Shown piece after piece: positions 20,101 to 29,888 of a stretch of DNA of 64,000 bases (positions within the stretch are counted from its first letter, which is position 1; every line of letters starts with the position of its first letter). A program made the translations under genes and the position numbers. The notes under the pieces were generated by a model. It worked only from the letters and a program-made list of their open reading frames with translations. It was not told where the DNA came from and ran no database searches. The stretch comes from Pisolithus tinctorius (Eukaryota; Basidiomycota; Agaricomycetes; Boletales; Pisolithaceae), in contig JANFAH010000103.1 of assembly GCA_024663395.1 (NCBI GenBank), positions 62,001 to 126,000 of the forward strand, read 5' to 3'.

Positions 20101-22084
20101 CTCAGCACAACCTCACTCGGTCCCTGCACACCGGTCCCCGGTTCCTTGGTCCAGTCCTTGCATACCAAAGCACTCCCAAACCACCTGCCCTGGGTTGCTC
20201 CCAGCCCCTAACATCTGTGTTGGTACTCCAGTCTCACTATCTCAGTAGTCCTCGGCCTTGGTGATTGTGTGTTCACCGGTCTCACTGGCCTCGGCCTCCT
20301 GTTCTCAGCCTTTCAGCTGGACAACCCCTAGGCCTCACACGGTCTCCAGACCCCCTGAACCGGTCCTCCAATGACTTTTGGCCCTCAGGCTTCTCACCAC
20401 CGGAGAACCCACCTCCAACTAACTCCGGACACCCCTAAACTGGACTCAATACCCGGACTCAGCTTTGGCTGGCACTCCTAGGCTTCATTGCACCAGTCTC
20501 ATGACCTGCTGGTCCCCGGTTCATGCCTAGATATGCTAGGTCCTCTGGTCCTTGTCCAGACCAAACTCTAGCTGTTGTAGACAGCCCCTAGTCCCTCGAT
20601 GACCTCCAGAAGCCCATCCAGCCTGTTTCCAAGGTGCTCGGCACTTGGCCTTGCCACTTCCGGCCTCGGGGTTACACCTTGCTACCCCTGGTTACCCCAG
20701 TCTCAGTGTTAGCCTGTCAGCCTACACTGTTTTGGCCTCCCGTTATCAGCCTGCTAGCTGGATAGCACCTCAGATCATCTCTGACTACCCCAAACCCCTC
20801 CGACACCTTCAGACCAGCCTCCAGTCAGCCACTGCGGCCCAACCCAGCTCCAGACCGGTCTCCCTTTGGATTTCCGGCCTTACAGCCCCATCCAGGTTGA
20901 GACTGGTCTCCCATAGCCTTTCTAGCCCTTTTAGCCCTTACTGGCTCCCAACTGGTCCCCACCTGGCTTTTCTAAGCCCCCCTGACCATTAGACCGGCCT
21001 CTGGTTGCCCCTTCCGGTCCTCTCTGACCCTCAGACCGGTTCCCGGCCTTCCAGGCCTTCTGTTCCCTTGACCGGTCTTCGGTCTTGCTGTTTTCGCCAG
21101 ACCACTCGCTTTAGCACAACTGGCTCCACCACTCCCAGTCTCGGTCTCCAGCTTTTGCCACCCCCGGCCTGAGCCACCCTCGGTCTCAGCCTTCGGCTTT
21201 GACCCCTGTCTCTAGCTCCGGTCTCCTGTTTCCTTGTTATATGTTTTCTCAGTTTTCTGTTATCTGTTTTCTTTTCTGTAGATACACTTTCAGACCCTGT
21301 GACCCCCTGGAGCAGACCTTGGACCTGCCCTGGCCTTCTTGCCACTCCTCATGACCCCCTGTATCCCTGCAGTGCATTCCCGGTCCAACCAGTGCATTCC
21401 TAGACTGGTTTTTCTGGCCTTCCTGGCACCCACCTGGCCTTTGTGTCATTCCGGTGTCACTCAGCAGCACACTGGTACACCCCTGGACCATCTTTTGGTC
21501 ATCCCTGGACCTCTCTGAACCTCTCGGCCTCCGTGTTGTCCTGAACCAGCTTTGAAGCACACCTCCGGCCCTAGTGGCACACCCCTGGTACATTAGTTGG
21601 ACATTACCGGTCCCCTGTACATCTTCGGTCTCCGGTTTCCCCTGACCTGGCTCTGAAACACACCCCTAGGCCTTACCTGGCCATTCCTGACCTGCCTTAA
21701 CCCAACTCTGAAGTGCAACTCTGGCCCCCCTGAAAACACTGGCTACAGCTTTCAGCTGTCTCCAGAAACCCCCATATAGCCGGTCTAGTCACTTCCGGAC
21801 TCGGCTTTGCCTTGTCCCAGCCTGCTGAACTGTCTGGCAGCCTCCTAGACCGGCCTCCGGCCTGTTTGTTGTTACTTCTCCAGCCTCGGGTTCCCAGAAC
21901 AGTCTTCGGACTTGACCCTTGCCCCCAAACCCGGCTTATGCTATTCCGGTCTGAACTACTGGACCTCTGGTCATCGCTGGCCTGTCTCCCAGCCCTCAGG
22001 CTCACCCTTGGCACTGTGTGTGCACTCGGACTCACTCCTAGTCATGGGACCTCACTGCATAACCCTCTGAACATGTTTCCCTAT
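17176..22084 (+). other. Internal region of B-I without recognisable genes
   Basis: The plus strand is pyrimidine-rich and studded with short CCGGTC, CCGGCC, TCCGGAC and CTCGG motifs, mostly in CGG or CCG context. Open frames are short, overlap in several frames, and their sequences change frame between the three B copies. The best conserved block is around 19380-19640 and has matching sequence in B-II (34540-34800) and B-III (61140-61400). An internal hairpin and purine tract lies at 20007-20041. I recognise no protein. Confidence 0.7.
20007..20041 (+). promoter_or_regulatory. Internal hairpin plus polypurine tract of B-I
   Basis: The perfect palindrome GTAGACTTGGGAAGTCTAC is followed by CCTAAGAGGGGGATA, 15 bases identical to the terminal polypurine tract. 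It recurs in B-II (about 35194-35224) and, reversed, in B-III (about 60725-60760). It could act as a central plus-strand primer or be a relic of an older 3' end. Confidence 0.6.
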
Positions 22085-22120
22085 GGAACCTCAAGGGTTC
22101 GGTTCCTAAGAGGGGGATAC
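22085..22120 (+). promoter_or_regulatory. Terminal hairpin plus polypurine tract of B-I
   Basis: A stem GGAACC...GGTTCC, which can alternatively fold as GAACC-TCAAG-GGTTC, runs into CCTAAGAGGGGGATAC and then the LTR. It is the counterpart of the Gypsy C module at 8117-8151, with compensating stem changes. Confidence 0.75.
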
Positions 22121-23041
22121 TGTCATATCCATGACTCTCGGGCTTGGTCCCAGTCCAGTCCGGACCCCTAGCCCCTATCTCCGGTCAAGTCCGGTCCTAG
22201 TCCGGCCTAGAAAACCTAACTCCGGCCTAGAGAACTCAACTCCAGCCCTAGGAAACCCAACTCCGGTCTAAATAACTTAAGTCCGGTGTTTTACCCCTAT
22301 CTCCGGTCCATTTCGGCCTCCCGGCCTTGCGCTGCTCCACCCCGGTCCTCCCAGGTCTATGTCCGGGTCACCTGGACATAACTCCGGTCTGTTTTCATTT
22401 GTTTGTACTATATTTAGTCTAGCCTGTTCATCAGACTTTGCTTACTGTACAATCCTGTGTCCGACCCCACTTATGCCGGTCACCCAGACTTTGGCTATTA
22501 GCCTCTGCATAGCCACTGTGGCTATCCTCATCTTGCTAATCATCTCACTAATAGCTTATTCACAAGTCCGGCTCTATGTTCATTATCCTGGACCGGCCTC
22601 ATGTATTTAACCCCTGTACATACTTCGTAGCACCCCAGTCAGAATATCAACTTAGTATTACCCTTAACTCCATACTACACCCCGAGACTACTCTATAGCT
22701 AAGGCCGAGCCTTAAGCTATCCCCGACCCCTGTCCTGGACCTCTCCCCAGCTTGCATAAGGGTACAGCACATAAGCTGAGACCAAGGGAGGTAGATCCAA
22801 CCCCGGACCGGCTTCCCCCTGTGTGCACCCCAAGACCGGTCGGTTTCCCACGCTACCGGTCTTGTTCCTGCGCTCCCGGCCTTAAGTCCGGTCCTCCGGA
22901 CTTAGCCCCTAACCTCCGGCCTCAACTCCGGTCCAACCGGACTTGGCCCCTGTCTCTCGGCCTTGATTCTGGCCACTCGGACTCAGCCCCTGTCACCCGG
23001 TCTTGAAGCCTGGTCACCCGAGGGTAAACCCGTACTTCACA
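22121..23041 (+). repeat. 3' LTR of B-I
   Basis: It is 921 bp with the same ends as the 5' LTR and is followed by the target duplication CTCTT. It has slightly more intact CpG sites at some of the differing positions and fewer at others, so both copies have decayed independently. Confidence 0.93.
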
Positions 23042-24253
23042 CTCTTTTACCACAACTCATGAAATCATCTCACTAGCTCACATGGTCATTTTCTCAAGGA
23101 ATTCTTATCAAATACTGGTGGCCACCACAGTGCCATCAGTATAACATGCTCTCAGAACCATTAGTCCCTTAAAAAACCTGCTGTCAGTCATTTCCTGGAC
23201 TGTTTCCCCCCCATGCCTGATGTGGTCTGGGACTAATCAGTACTTGAAAGGCTGAAAATGTTATGGAGGTCAATCTGGCACTTCAGAACATGATGTACAA
23301 ACCAGTCCCCTCTCAACCAATGCATTTTTGGCACAGGGACAGTGGTATGGAAGTTAGGGCAAGACAAAATCCTCTTTACCCCTGGGTGTCATCAGAAGGA
23401 TATGCTACTGAACTGCCATGGAGCAGAATCCTGTGCTTCCATCTGGCCCTGAATATTGCCTTTGGTCACATATGACCAAATAATCCTTCCCCAGTCATCT
23501 ACAGTTCAGATCAGAGCAAGATCTAGTGAACCCTCTTATGGTGCTCAGAGCACAAGGAGGTTTTGTCTCAACCCAACTTCCATACCAGTGTTCCTGTGCC
23601 ATAAATGCATTGGTTGAGAGGGGACTGGTTTGTACATCATGTTCTGAAGTGCCAGATTGACCTCCATAACATTTTCAGCCTTTCAAGTACTGATTAGTCC
23701 CAGACCACATCAGGCATGGGGGGGAAACAGTCCAGGAAATGACTGACAGCAGGTTTTTTAAGGGACTAATGGTTCTGAGAGCATGTTATACTGATGGCAC
23801 TGTGGTGGCCACCAGTATTTGATAAGAATTCCTTGAGAAAATGACCATGTGAGCTAGTGAGATGATTTCATGAGTTGTGGTAAAAGAGGGAGGATTAATG
23901 GTACAAGTCCAACATTTGTCATTGTTTACATGCTGACAAATCATCTGGAAGATCATGTGGTTCATTGTGTAATCATATTTTCCCATCCTTCATGCCCTCA
24001 ATCCCATCAAAAGGTCACTTTTCACTATTTCACCAGTCAGGGACAAAAGTGTTGTAATGCACTTTTCAGAAAGAATAGGGTGTATCCCAGCATGTATTGC
24101 TCTGTTTGCACTGAACCTTAGTGCTCTTGAAAGCTTAGAGTCACCCCTTTCCATTGGTACAGGTATCATGATTATCTTTGCAGAATAGCCTGAGCTACAT
24201 CAGCAACAACTCACACCTCACAAACATTGCAATGCTTTTGTCCCTCACTGTAC

Positions 24254-26455
24254 CTATTTTTTTGCCTTGGGGGCAGAGCCCAAGGTTGAGGCCAGTGTTG
24301 CCTCAGAGGTGGCCACAGCATGAGCTTTGGCCTTCCCAGCTTTCTTTGGGCACTTATCTGCAAAATGTCTGGTGCCCCCACAGAACATGCAAAGGTTGTT
24401 GTCTTTGCAATGCTTGCACTCCTCTGGTGTCAGCTTGCCATCTTTTCCCAACTTGCTTGAGTCCAGCTTGGGTGTGTTAGAGCCAGTCTGACTGGTTGAG
24501 GCAGGTTTGGATGAGGGCTGTCTACTGTCAAAGTCGGACAACACCCCTGGCTCCTTCTTAGGGCGGAGTTGGAGCGGGTTGGGCTGCAGAGTACAGTGGT
24601 CAAAGTCCGAAGTGAATCCGACCACTGGGTGGTGAGATATTTGACGAACAGTGAGCGGAGGGGTATGAAGGAAAGTCTCGGAGGCTGAGGTCGGAGTCGG
24701 AGTTCGGGGGTCAGAGGTCAGAGGTCAGATGAGAGGGCGTTGGGTTCAGCTAGTGCACTGCCCCCTTGTGTGAGCTCAGCCCTCATATTTCAGAGGTGGA
24801 GCAGACTCAGAGGAAGTGGAGACAAAACTCCAGAGGGGACTGAGAGGGAGTCAAAGGTGGGGACTTTATTCGATATTCGTACTGATTACATCGGAGTACT
24901 ATGTGGCCTTATATATGATGTAGGTCAAGGGTGGTGCAGTCTGGAATGTAAACCAATAAGTGTATAGTGGGTTAGAGTCCTTCCGACACAAGGGATAGAG
25001 GGTAGGGATGACGGGGACCTTAACTGAGACAAGGAAACTACTACAACGAGGAAGAGAGGGTAAACACCGAAGGAGCGGAAGAATGGAGAAAACCGACATG
25101 AGGGCAGAACCCTATTTAGAATGCAGGGCCACAAGTCCGACAGCCCACGTGACCAACCTTAGGGCGGAGTTGAGCGGAGTTGGTCAGAACATGGACAGGG
25201 GACCTCGGAGAGGTGTGGAGATGTGTCAGGAGGGTCGGAGGAGCGCGGGAACACGTCGGAGGAGGGCAGAGAAGCGCGGGAACATGTCGGAAAAGGGCAG
25301 AGTAGGTGTTAGGGGCTTATGCTGGTGTCATGGCCATGACATCTACCAGAGTTGCCATTTCCAGAATTATTGCCAGTCTTGGATTTCTCTTGACTGGGCT
25401 TAGGCTGGGTGTTGTGACTGGGGTTGGGAGTTGACTTGTTACCAGAGGACAACCCCTGGTGCTTACTGGACCACTGAATCTCCTCTTTGCACTCCCAGTA
25501 ACATGTGTCAATCTCCTGAGCTAGGTGGTGAAGCTCATGCAGGGTTCTTGGTTTGCCAACCCAGCAGACCTTGTCTTTGATGCAATCAGGGAGACTGGTG
25601 TAGAAAAAGTGGTGCAGAGCACCATCACCATATCCCCAGACTTGTGAGGCAAGCCAGTTGAATTCGACCATGTACTTGTTGACCTGGTGATTGTCTTTCA
25701 TCTGAAGATGGTCTAGCTGGCTTTCAGCATTGGCCACCAGGTTGAGATCCAAAGGTGGTTTGAAGCTCTATAATGAACTCCTTCCATGAGTCCATCCAAT
25801 AGGGCCAGTCCTCTGGGTCTTCAGTCCCAAGTAGGTCTGGTTTGAACCACTCAAGAGCCATCCCTTTCAGGAATGACTGTGCAAAAGTGACCTTGGCTTG
25901 ATCACTTCAAAAGGCCCAGGGCTGGTCCCAGAAGTTGAGTTTGCACTGGATAAGAACAGTGTGCAGCTTCTTTGGGTCTGTCCCATTGAAGGTGTCTGGT
26001 TCACACAACTTGGTTCTAGAAGAGGACTCAGAGCCAGTGTGAGCATTGCATGTGAGAAGCTTGATGGCTTTGGCAAGGTTGTCAAGCATGGTTACACCTG
26101 GTTTGACATCATCATCTGGGATGGGTTCTTCATCATCATTATCTGGGTCATCTCCTGGCCCATTGTTGCCAGGACCATCATCACTGGGGTCATCACCACC
26201 AGGATTGAAGTCATCTGGTTTGTCCAGGTCCAGTTCATCATCTGGATCATTAGTGGGTGCAGGAGGTCGATTAGGAGTGGGTGTAGTGGATTTGCAGGCT
26301 GAGAAGCCCCTGAAGTTGTTGACTTTGCTGGGTGACCTTCTGGCTGTCCTTAAGGACACCAGGGCAGTGGCATGGCACAAGTTGACTGCTGAGGCTGAAT
26401 CTGGATTGGTGGTAGCATGTGCCCATGCTGCTTGAGTTCTGGTCTGGGTAGGCAT
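24254..26455 (-). pseudogene. gag: Gag of Gypsy C1, split by a solo LTR
   Basis: The start at 26455 (MPTQTRTQAAW) is in the proximal unit of a 98-bp tandem duplication. An acidic Asp-rich stretch, VTMLDNLAKAIKLL, DPKKLHTVLIQCKLNF and then TGA at 25907 (after PWAF, the same stop as in C2) follow. The frame is recovered through NKYMVEFNWLASQV and HHLAQEIDTCYWECKEE. After removal of LTR D2 (24526-25341) it reads in frame into the zinc knuckle CMFCGGTRHFADKC and ends KAKK-TAG on a conserved A_AAA_AAA slippery run (24254-24263). Pol would follow by -1 frameshift but is separated by the foldback element. Confidence 0.85.
24526..25341 (-). repeat. Solo LTR D2 (816 bp)
   Basis: It has TGTCA...TGACA ends and perfect duplication TCTAC (24521-24525 and 25342-25346). 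It includes TATATAAGG and AGTACGAATATCG as start motif on the minus strand. It is CpG-rich within CpG-poor gag, so it is young. A second copy is at 49762-50576. Confidence 0.92.
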
Positions 26456-26554
26456 GCCAGGGCAGTGGCATGGCACAAGTTGACTGCTGAGGCTGAATCT
26501 GGATTGGTGGTAGCATGTGCCCATGCTGCTTGAGTTCTGGTCTGGGTAGGCATG
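26359..26554. repeat. 98-bp exact tandem duplication in gag
   Basis: 26359-26456 and 26457-26554 read as identical units, beginning CCAGGGCAGTGGCATGG. The unit length is not a multiple of three, so only the proximal Met is in frame with gag. The identity suggests that it is recent. Confidence 0.85.
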
Positions 26555-27006
26555 CCAAGGGTGTGATACTGAGGTTCTGTTGATCCTGCTGCAGGCCCAC
26601 TGTATTCACCTCAGCTGGAAGAGGGTGAAATAGAGGAGGGTGGTGACATTCATATTAATGACAACTTTTTTGCAGACAATTCTGAACTGATGAATGTTGA
26701 TGGTGACCCCCCCTTGTCACACATTGAGACACCATCATTTCCCATACCATCCCCCTCCCTGCTCTTCTCTGAGTGAGAGCTGCTGCCACCTGTTGTTCCA
26801 TTGCCCTCTCCATCCTCTCCTGGATGGCAGTCAACATCAGCCAACCCATCATGTCCCCCCCATTTTTCTAACCAGTTGTCATTGTCATCCCTCCCTGCTA
26901 ATTCTGAGCAGTTTTCACTCACCCCCCACCATCCTTTAATTTTTCCAAGTCATCTCCTGTCATATCTCCTCCCCCCTCTACTTTTAACAGGGCAAATTCT
27001 ATCAGC

Positions 27007-27510
27007 TTGAACAATGACCCCCCTCCCTTCATATCCCATCATCCAAAACTCCAGCCAGCATGTCCATCCCTCAAGCAGGATCGTCCCCTTCTTAAACACT
27101 GGTCAGCCTCCACTCCAAATATGGATGACTCCTCTGACTCTGACATCGCTTCATCCAACCTATTCTCAGCACTTCATCTCTCATCATCTTCCCCCCCCAG
27201 CATCACCACTTTCTCCAATGACAGCGATTCCAAGCTGTCATCAAGGCCATCCTGTAAGCATGCATGGGATACCCCTGCTGACAAGCTTTCTTTGAACCTT
27301 GTGTCTGCTTCATTAACTTTCATTAAGCAGTTTCAACAGGCACAGCAGGATAGGTCTGAGGTCAAGCATCACCAGCTCAAGTATGGATACTGGAGGACTC
27401 GACAGAAGGCCACTGCTCTCTTGGCTGATCACAAACACCAACTTACCATGCAATGTGAGCTGTTTGCACATGAGGAGATGATGGCAGCTCAAGAGTTGGA
27501 GAAGATGAAG
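27007..27510 (+). CDS. Hypothetical protein, C-terminal coiled coil (3' end lost)
   Basis: The open frame from 27007 encodes a Ser/Pro-rich N-terminal half (SSDSDIASSN, HLSSSSPPS) and a C-terminal helical half rich in Gln, Lys and Glu (FIKQFQQAQQDRSEVKHHQ, EEMMAAQELEKMK). The last codons up to TGA at 27535 lie in an LTR A fragment, so the natural end is missing. Upstream, 26590-27006 has Ser/Pro-rich open stretches in other frames (for example 26801-27010) that may be decayed 5' exons. It belongs to no Gypsy domain I know. It could be a captured host gene or a DNA-transposon accessory protein. Confidence 0.4.
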
Positions 27511-27606
27511 CTTGCTAGACCAATTGGGGGTAAGTGATTGGTGAGGCCAAGGCCAGACTGGATGAACACAAGGCTGAGTCTGGCCAGGGTCAGGGTATGG
27601 TCATGA
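27511..27606 (-). repeat. LTR A, 5' terminal fragment
   Basis: It aligns with the last 96 bases of LTR A in plus-strand orientation and ends GTCATGACA. Its other end is cut at the junction with the unassigned ORF. Confidence 0.7.
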
Positions 27607-28014
27607 CACAGGAAGAGACTGGGTTAGACAAGACCAGATTGATTTCAGACTGAGGCTAAACAATTCTTCCTACAGCTTAAATACTAAAGGTAAGCTAAGT
27701 GTAATGTAGCACTGGAGACTGGTTGCACTGGTACAGTGGTGATTGGTAAACTGATTGGTAAGTATGATGTTACAAAGAATATTATCAAGCAAAGTATGAA
27801 CAAAGGTTTACTGGGAACCAGGGCAGGACTAGTGATGGGCCAGGTACCATGCTGGTCTGACATCAACTGTGCAAACAGCTTGACTGGGCACTGCCTTGCA
27901 AGCTAACATGTTTCTAGGTTGAAGTGTCAAGGCCAGGACCAGGATAGGGGCAGAATGAGACCAGTTGAGACTGGGGTAGGACCAGTCTAGAGTAGTCTAG
28001 GCATGGTCATGACA
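27607..28014 (-). repeat. LTR C, truncated
   Basis: About 400 bp matching LTR C from before the start motif (GATTTCAGACTGAGG near 27640) to the TGTCATGACC end at 28014. It is missing the U5 part. Hairpin and polypurine tract follow at 28015-28049. Confidence 0.8.
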
Positions 28015-28141
28015 GTATCCCCCTCTTGGAGCCAAGCCCATGAGGCTCCAATGAGAACAATGCTGAGAACAAAATTTTGGTGTCTGACCTTGAAACTGGT
28101 GAACTTAAGACCAGTTGACCTCAGGTTTGGTCCCCCACTAC

Positions 28142-28815
28142 ATGTCTATTCACTGGTCCAGGATGCCATATGACCAAGATCTCCTGCCTGACCTGACCTG
28201 GGCTACCAGTGTTGAGTTGCAGGTTGGTAGCAACAATGATGAGCGAGCAATCCAGGGCAAGCTGGCTGAACACAAGAGGTCCAAGAAGAAGCCCAGTTGG
28301 AGGCAGAAACACAGGAGCAAGCCCAGCTTGAGGAAAGAGAGGGTGTGTGAAGAGGCTGAGGCACAAAGGGTAGAGACTGCATGCAAGGCTGAAGAGGCCA
28401 GGAAGGCAGCTGAGAGCTGGTGAGCAGATGCTCTGGTGGGTGGTGTGACTGGGGCTGGTTCCAACATTGAGGTGATGAGCCCTTGGTGAGTCTTATTATG
28501 ATTATTACTGGTGTTCTTGACCAACACCCTACCAGCTATCTTCATTGTGCCCAGACCAACATGACCTGCCTGCACAGCACCAACAGCAAGAAGAGGTGCA
28601 TGGCATGCAACCAGTGCAATGAGCTCAAGGAGCACTGCCAGTGGCTGGTTGAGGGTGAGACTGGTCAAGGGGCCAGTCCAGCTGTTGACAAGGGGAAGAG
28701 AAAGGCTGATGTGACCTCCCCTCACCCTGGGGAGAAGAAGAAAAGGTTGAGGTGACCATCCACCAAAACACTCAAAGGTGCAGATGACAAGGAGGGGGAT
28801 GTGGGGGAGGGGCCT
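28142..28815 (+). pseudogene. Second copy of the antisense coiled-coil/Zn2Cys6-like gene
   Basis: It aligns with 8248-9970. Exon 1 starts MSIHWSRMPYDQD and has a deletion with local frameshift in the coiled coil and a TGA at about 28421. The intron is clean here: GTGAGT...TTGACC...ACCAG, 28486-28535, 50 bp. Exon 2 keeps five of the six core cysteines (CX6CX12CX2CX6C, then QW) plus KGKRK. The first core Cys codon is TAT. Two extra cysteines of the C1 copy are His here (TGC against CAC), which both fit an ancestral CGC Arg codon. The gene is cut at 28815 by the join to Gypsy F. Confidence 0.7.
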
Positions 28816-28817
28816 CA

Positions 28818-29888
28818 GACCTCTCCCATCTTCTTTGTACCTAAGAAGGATGGCAAGAAGTGCATGGTGCAGGACTACTGATACCTCAACAAGCATATGG
28901 TTAAGAATGCATACCCTCTCCTGCTTATCTCCCAACTTGTTGACAAACTCAAGGGCTGCAAGCTCTTCACCAAAATGGATCTCTGATGGGGGTACAACAA
29001 TGTTTGTGTCAAGGAAGGGGATGAGTGGAAGGCCACCTTCATCATGCATAAAGGTGCCTATGAACCTCTGGTAATGTACTTTGGCCTCTGCAATTCACCG
29101 TCCACCTTCCAAAACATGATGAACAACATCTTTGGTGACATGGAGGATGTTCTGGTGGTGTACATTGATGATCTTATGATCTTCACCAAGACAGATGATG
29201 AAGCTGAGCATGATAGGATCATCCTGGAGGTGTTATGGAGACTAGAAGAGAACAATCTGTTTGTCAAGCCAGAGAAGTGCGTCTTCAAGCAGAAGCAGGT
29301 GGAGTTCTTGGGAATGGTGGTTGGCACTGATGGCATCAGTATGGATGAGGGCAAGGTAAAGGCTATAACAGAGTGGCCAATCCCTACAAAGGTTTGCTTG
29401 GTACAGACCTTTCTGGGTCTGGCCAACTTTTATCATCACTTCATCAAGGACTTTGTGCAGATAGCCCACCCCCTCAATGACCTCACGAGAAAAGATCAGC
29501 TCTGGACTTGGGGTCCCCAAGAACAACAGGCCTTTGATGCTCTAAAGGTCACCTTCACCACTGCACCCATCCTTGCCTTCCCTGATCAAGACAGAGAGTT
29601 TTGTCTGGAGACCAATGCCTCAGACTTTGCAACTGGCACTGTCCTCTCTGTAAAATGCGAAGATGATCTCTGGTGACCCATCACCTTCTACTCTCATTCC
29701 ATGTCCCCTCCTGAATGAAACTACCAGGTCTTTGACAAAGAGATGCTGGCCATAATTCATGCCCTGGAAACATGGTGACACTACCTTGAGGCTACCCCCT
29801 ATCAGTTTGAAGTCTGGACAGACCACTCAAACCTCCAGTACTTCATGAAGGCACAAAATCTGGATCACCACCAGGCACATTGGGCCCA
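28818..29888 (+). pseudogene. pol: Gypsy F pol: reverse transcriptase and RNase H
   Basis: The frame opens with SPIFFVPKKDGKKCMVQDY and has YNNVCVKEGDEWKATF, the intact VVYIDDL at about 29158-29178, FLGMVVGTDGISMDEGKVKAI, QTFLGLANFYHHFI and the RNase H start TNASDFATG. Five in-frame stops (28879, 28984, 29674, 29716 and 29776) are all TGA, each at or beside an expected Arg. No frameshift is needed. It is interrupted at 29889 by B-II and resumes in frame at 38233. Gag, protease and the first part of RT are missing at the 28815 junction. Confidence 0.9.

Larger units (their letters stand above)
16242..23041 (+). mobile_element. Non-autonomous LTR element B-I, complete
   Basis: Two 921-bp LTRs flank a 4.96-kb internal region, with target duplication CTCTT (16237-16241 and 23042-23046). 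Removing it restores the left arm of the foldback, as shown by the intact right arm at 23870-23900. The primer-binding site and polypurine tract are present, but no gag, protease, RT or integrase motif is found in any frame. It fits the LARD class (large retrotransposon derivative). The LTRs differ at about 12 positions, all CpG transitions by my reading. Confidence 0.9.
15875..24250. mobile_element. Tc1/mariner-like foldback element, hosting element B-I
   Basis: The ends are perfect inverted CAGTGAGGGACAAAAG and the flanks are TA (15873-15874 and 24251-24252), as in Tc1/mariner. Apart from B-I (16242-23041) and its target duplication it is about 1.57 kb: two arms of roughly 700 bp, near-perfect reverse complements, around a loop at about 23375-23560. 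The outer 217 bp of each arm is itself bounded by a second TIR-like copy (16066-16091). I see no transposase, so it is non-autonomous. It is inserted exactly at the gag-pol junction of Gypsy C1. Confidence 0.85.

Noticed and set aside
17660..21593. Many 60-130-residue open frames on both strands of the B internal regions
   Set aside because: They overlap in several frames, owe their length to scarcity of stop codons in C/T-rich DNA, and carry no recognisable motif. The three B copies do not keep the same frame.
23263..23475. 70-residue ORF in the foldback loop as possible transposase
   Set aside because: No DDE motif or Tc1 landmarks are visible, and most of it lies in the inverted arm.
26101..26240. 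Direct CATCATC/CACCAGG repeats resembling a CRISPR or satellite
   Set aside because: They encode the Asp/Asn/Gly/Pro-rich acidic stretch of gag and have no spacer structure.
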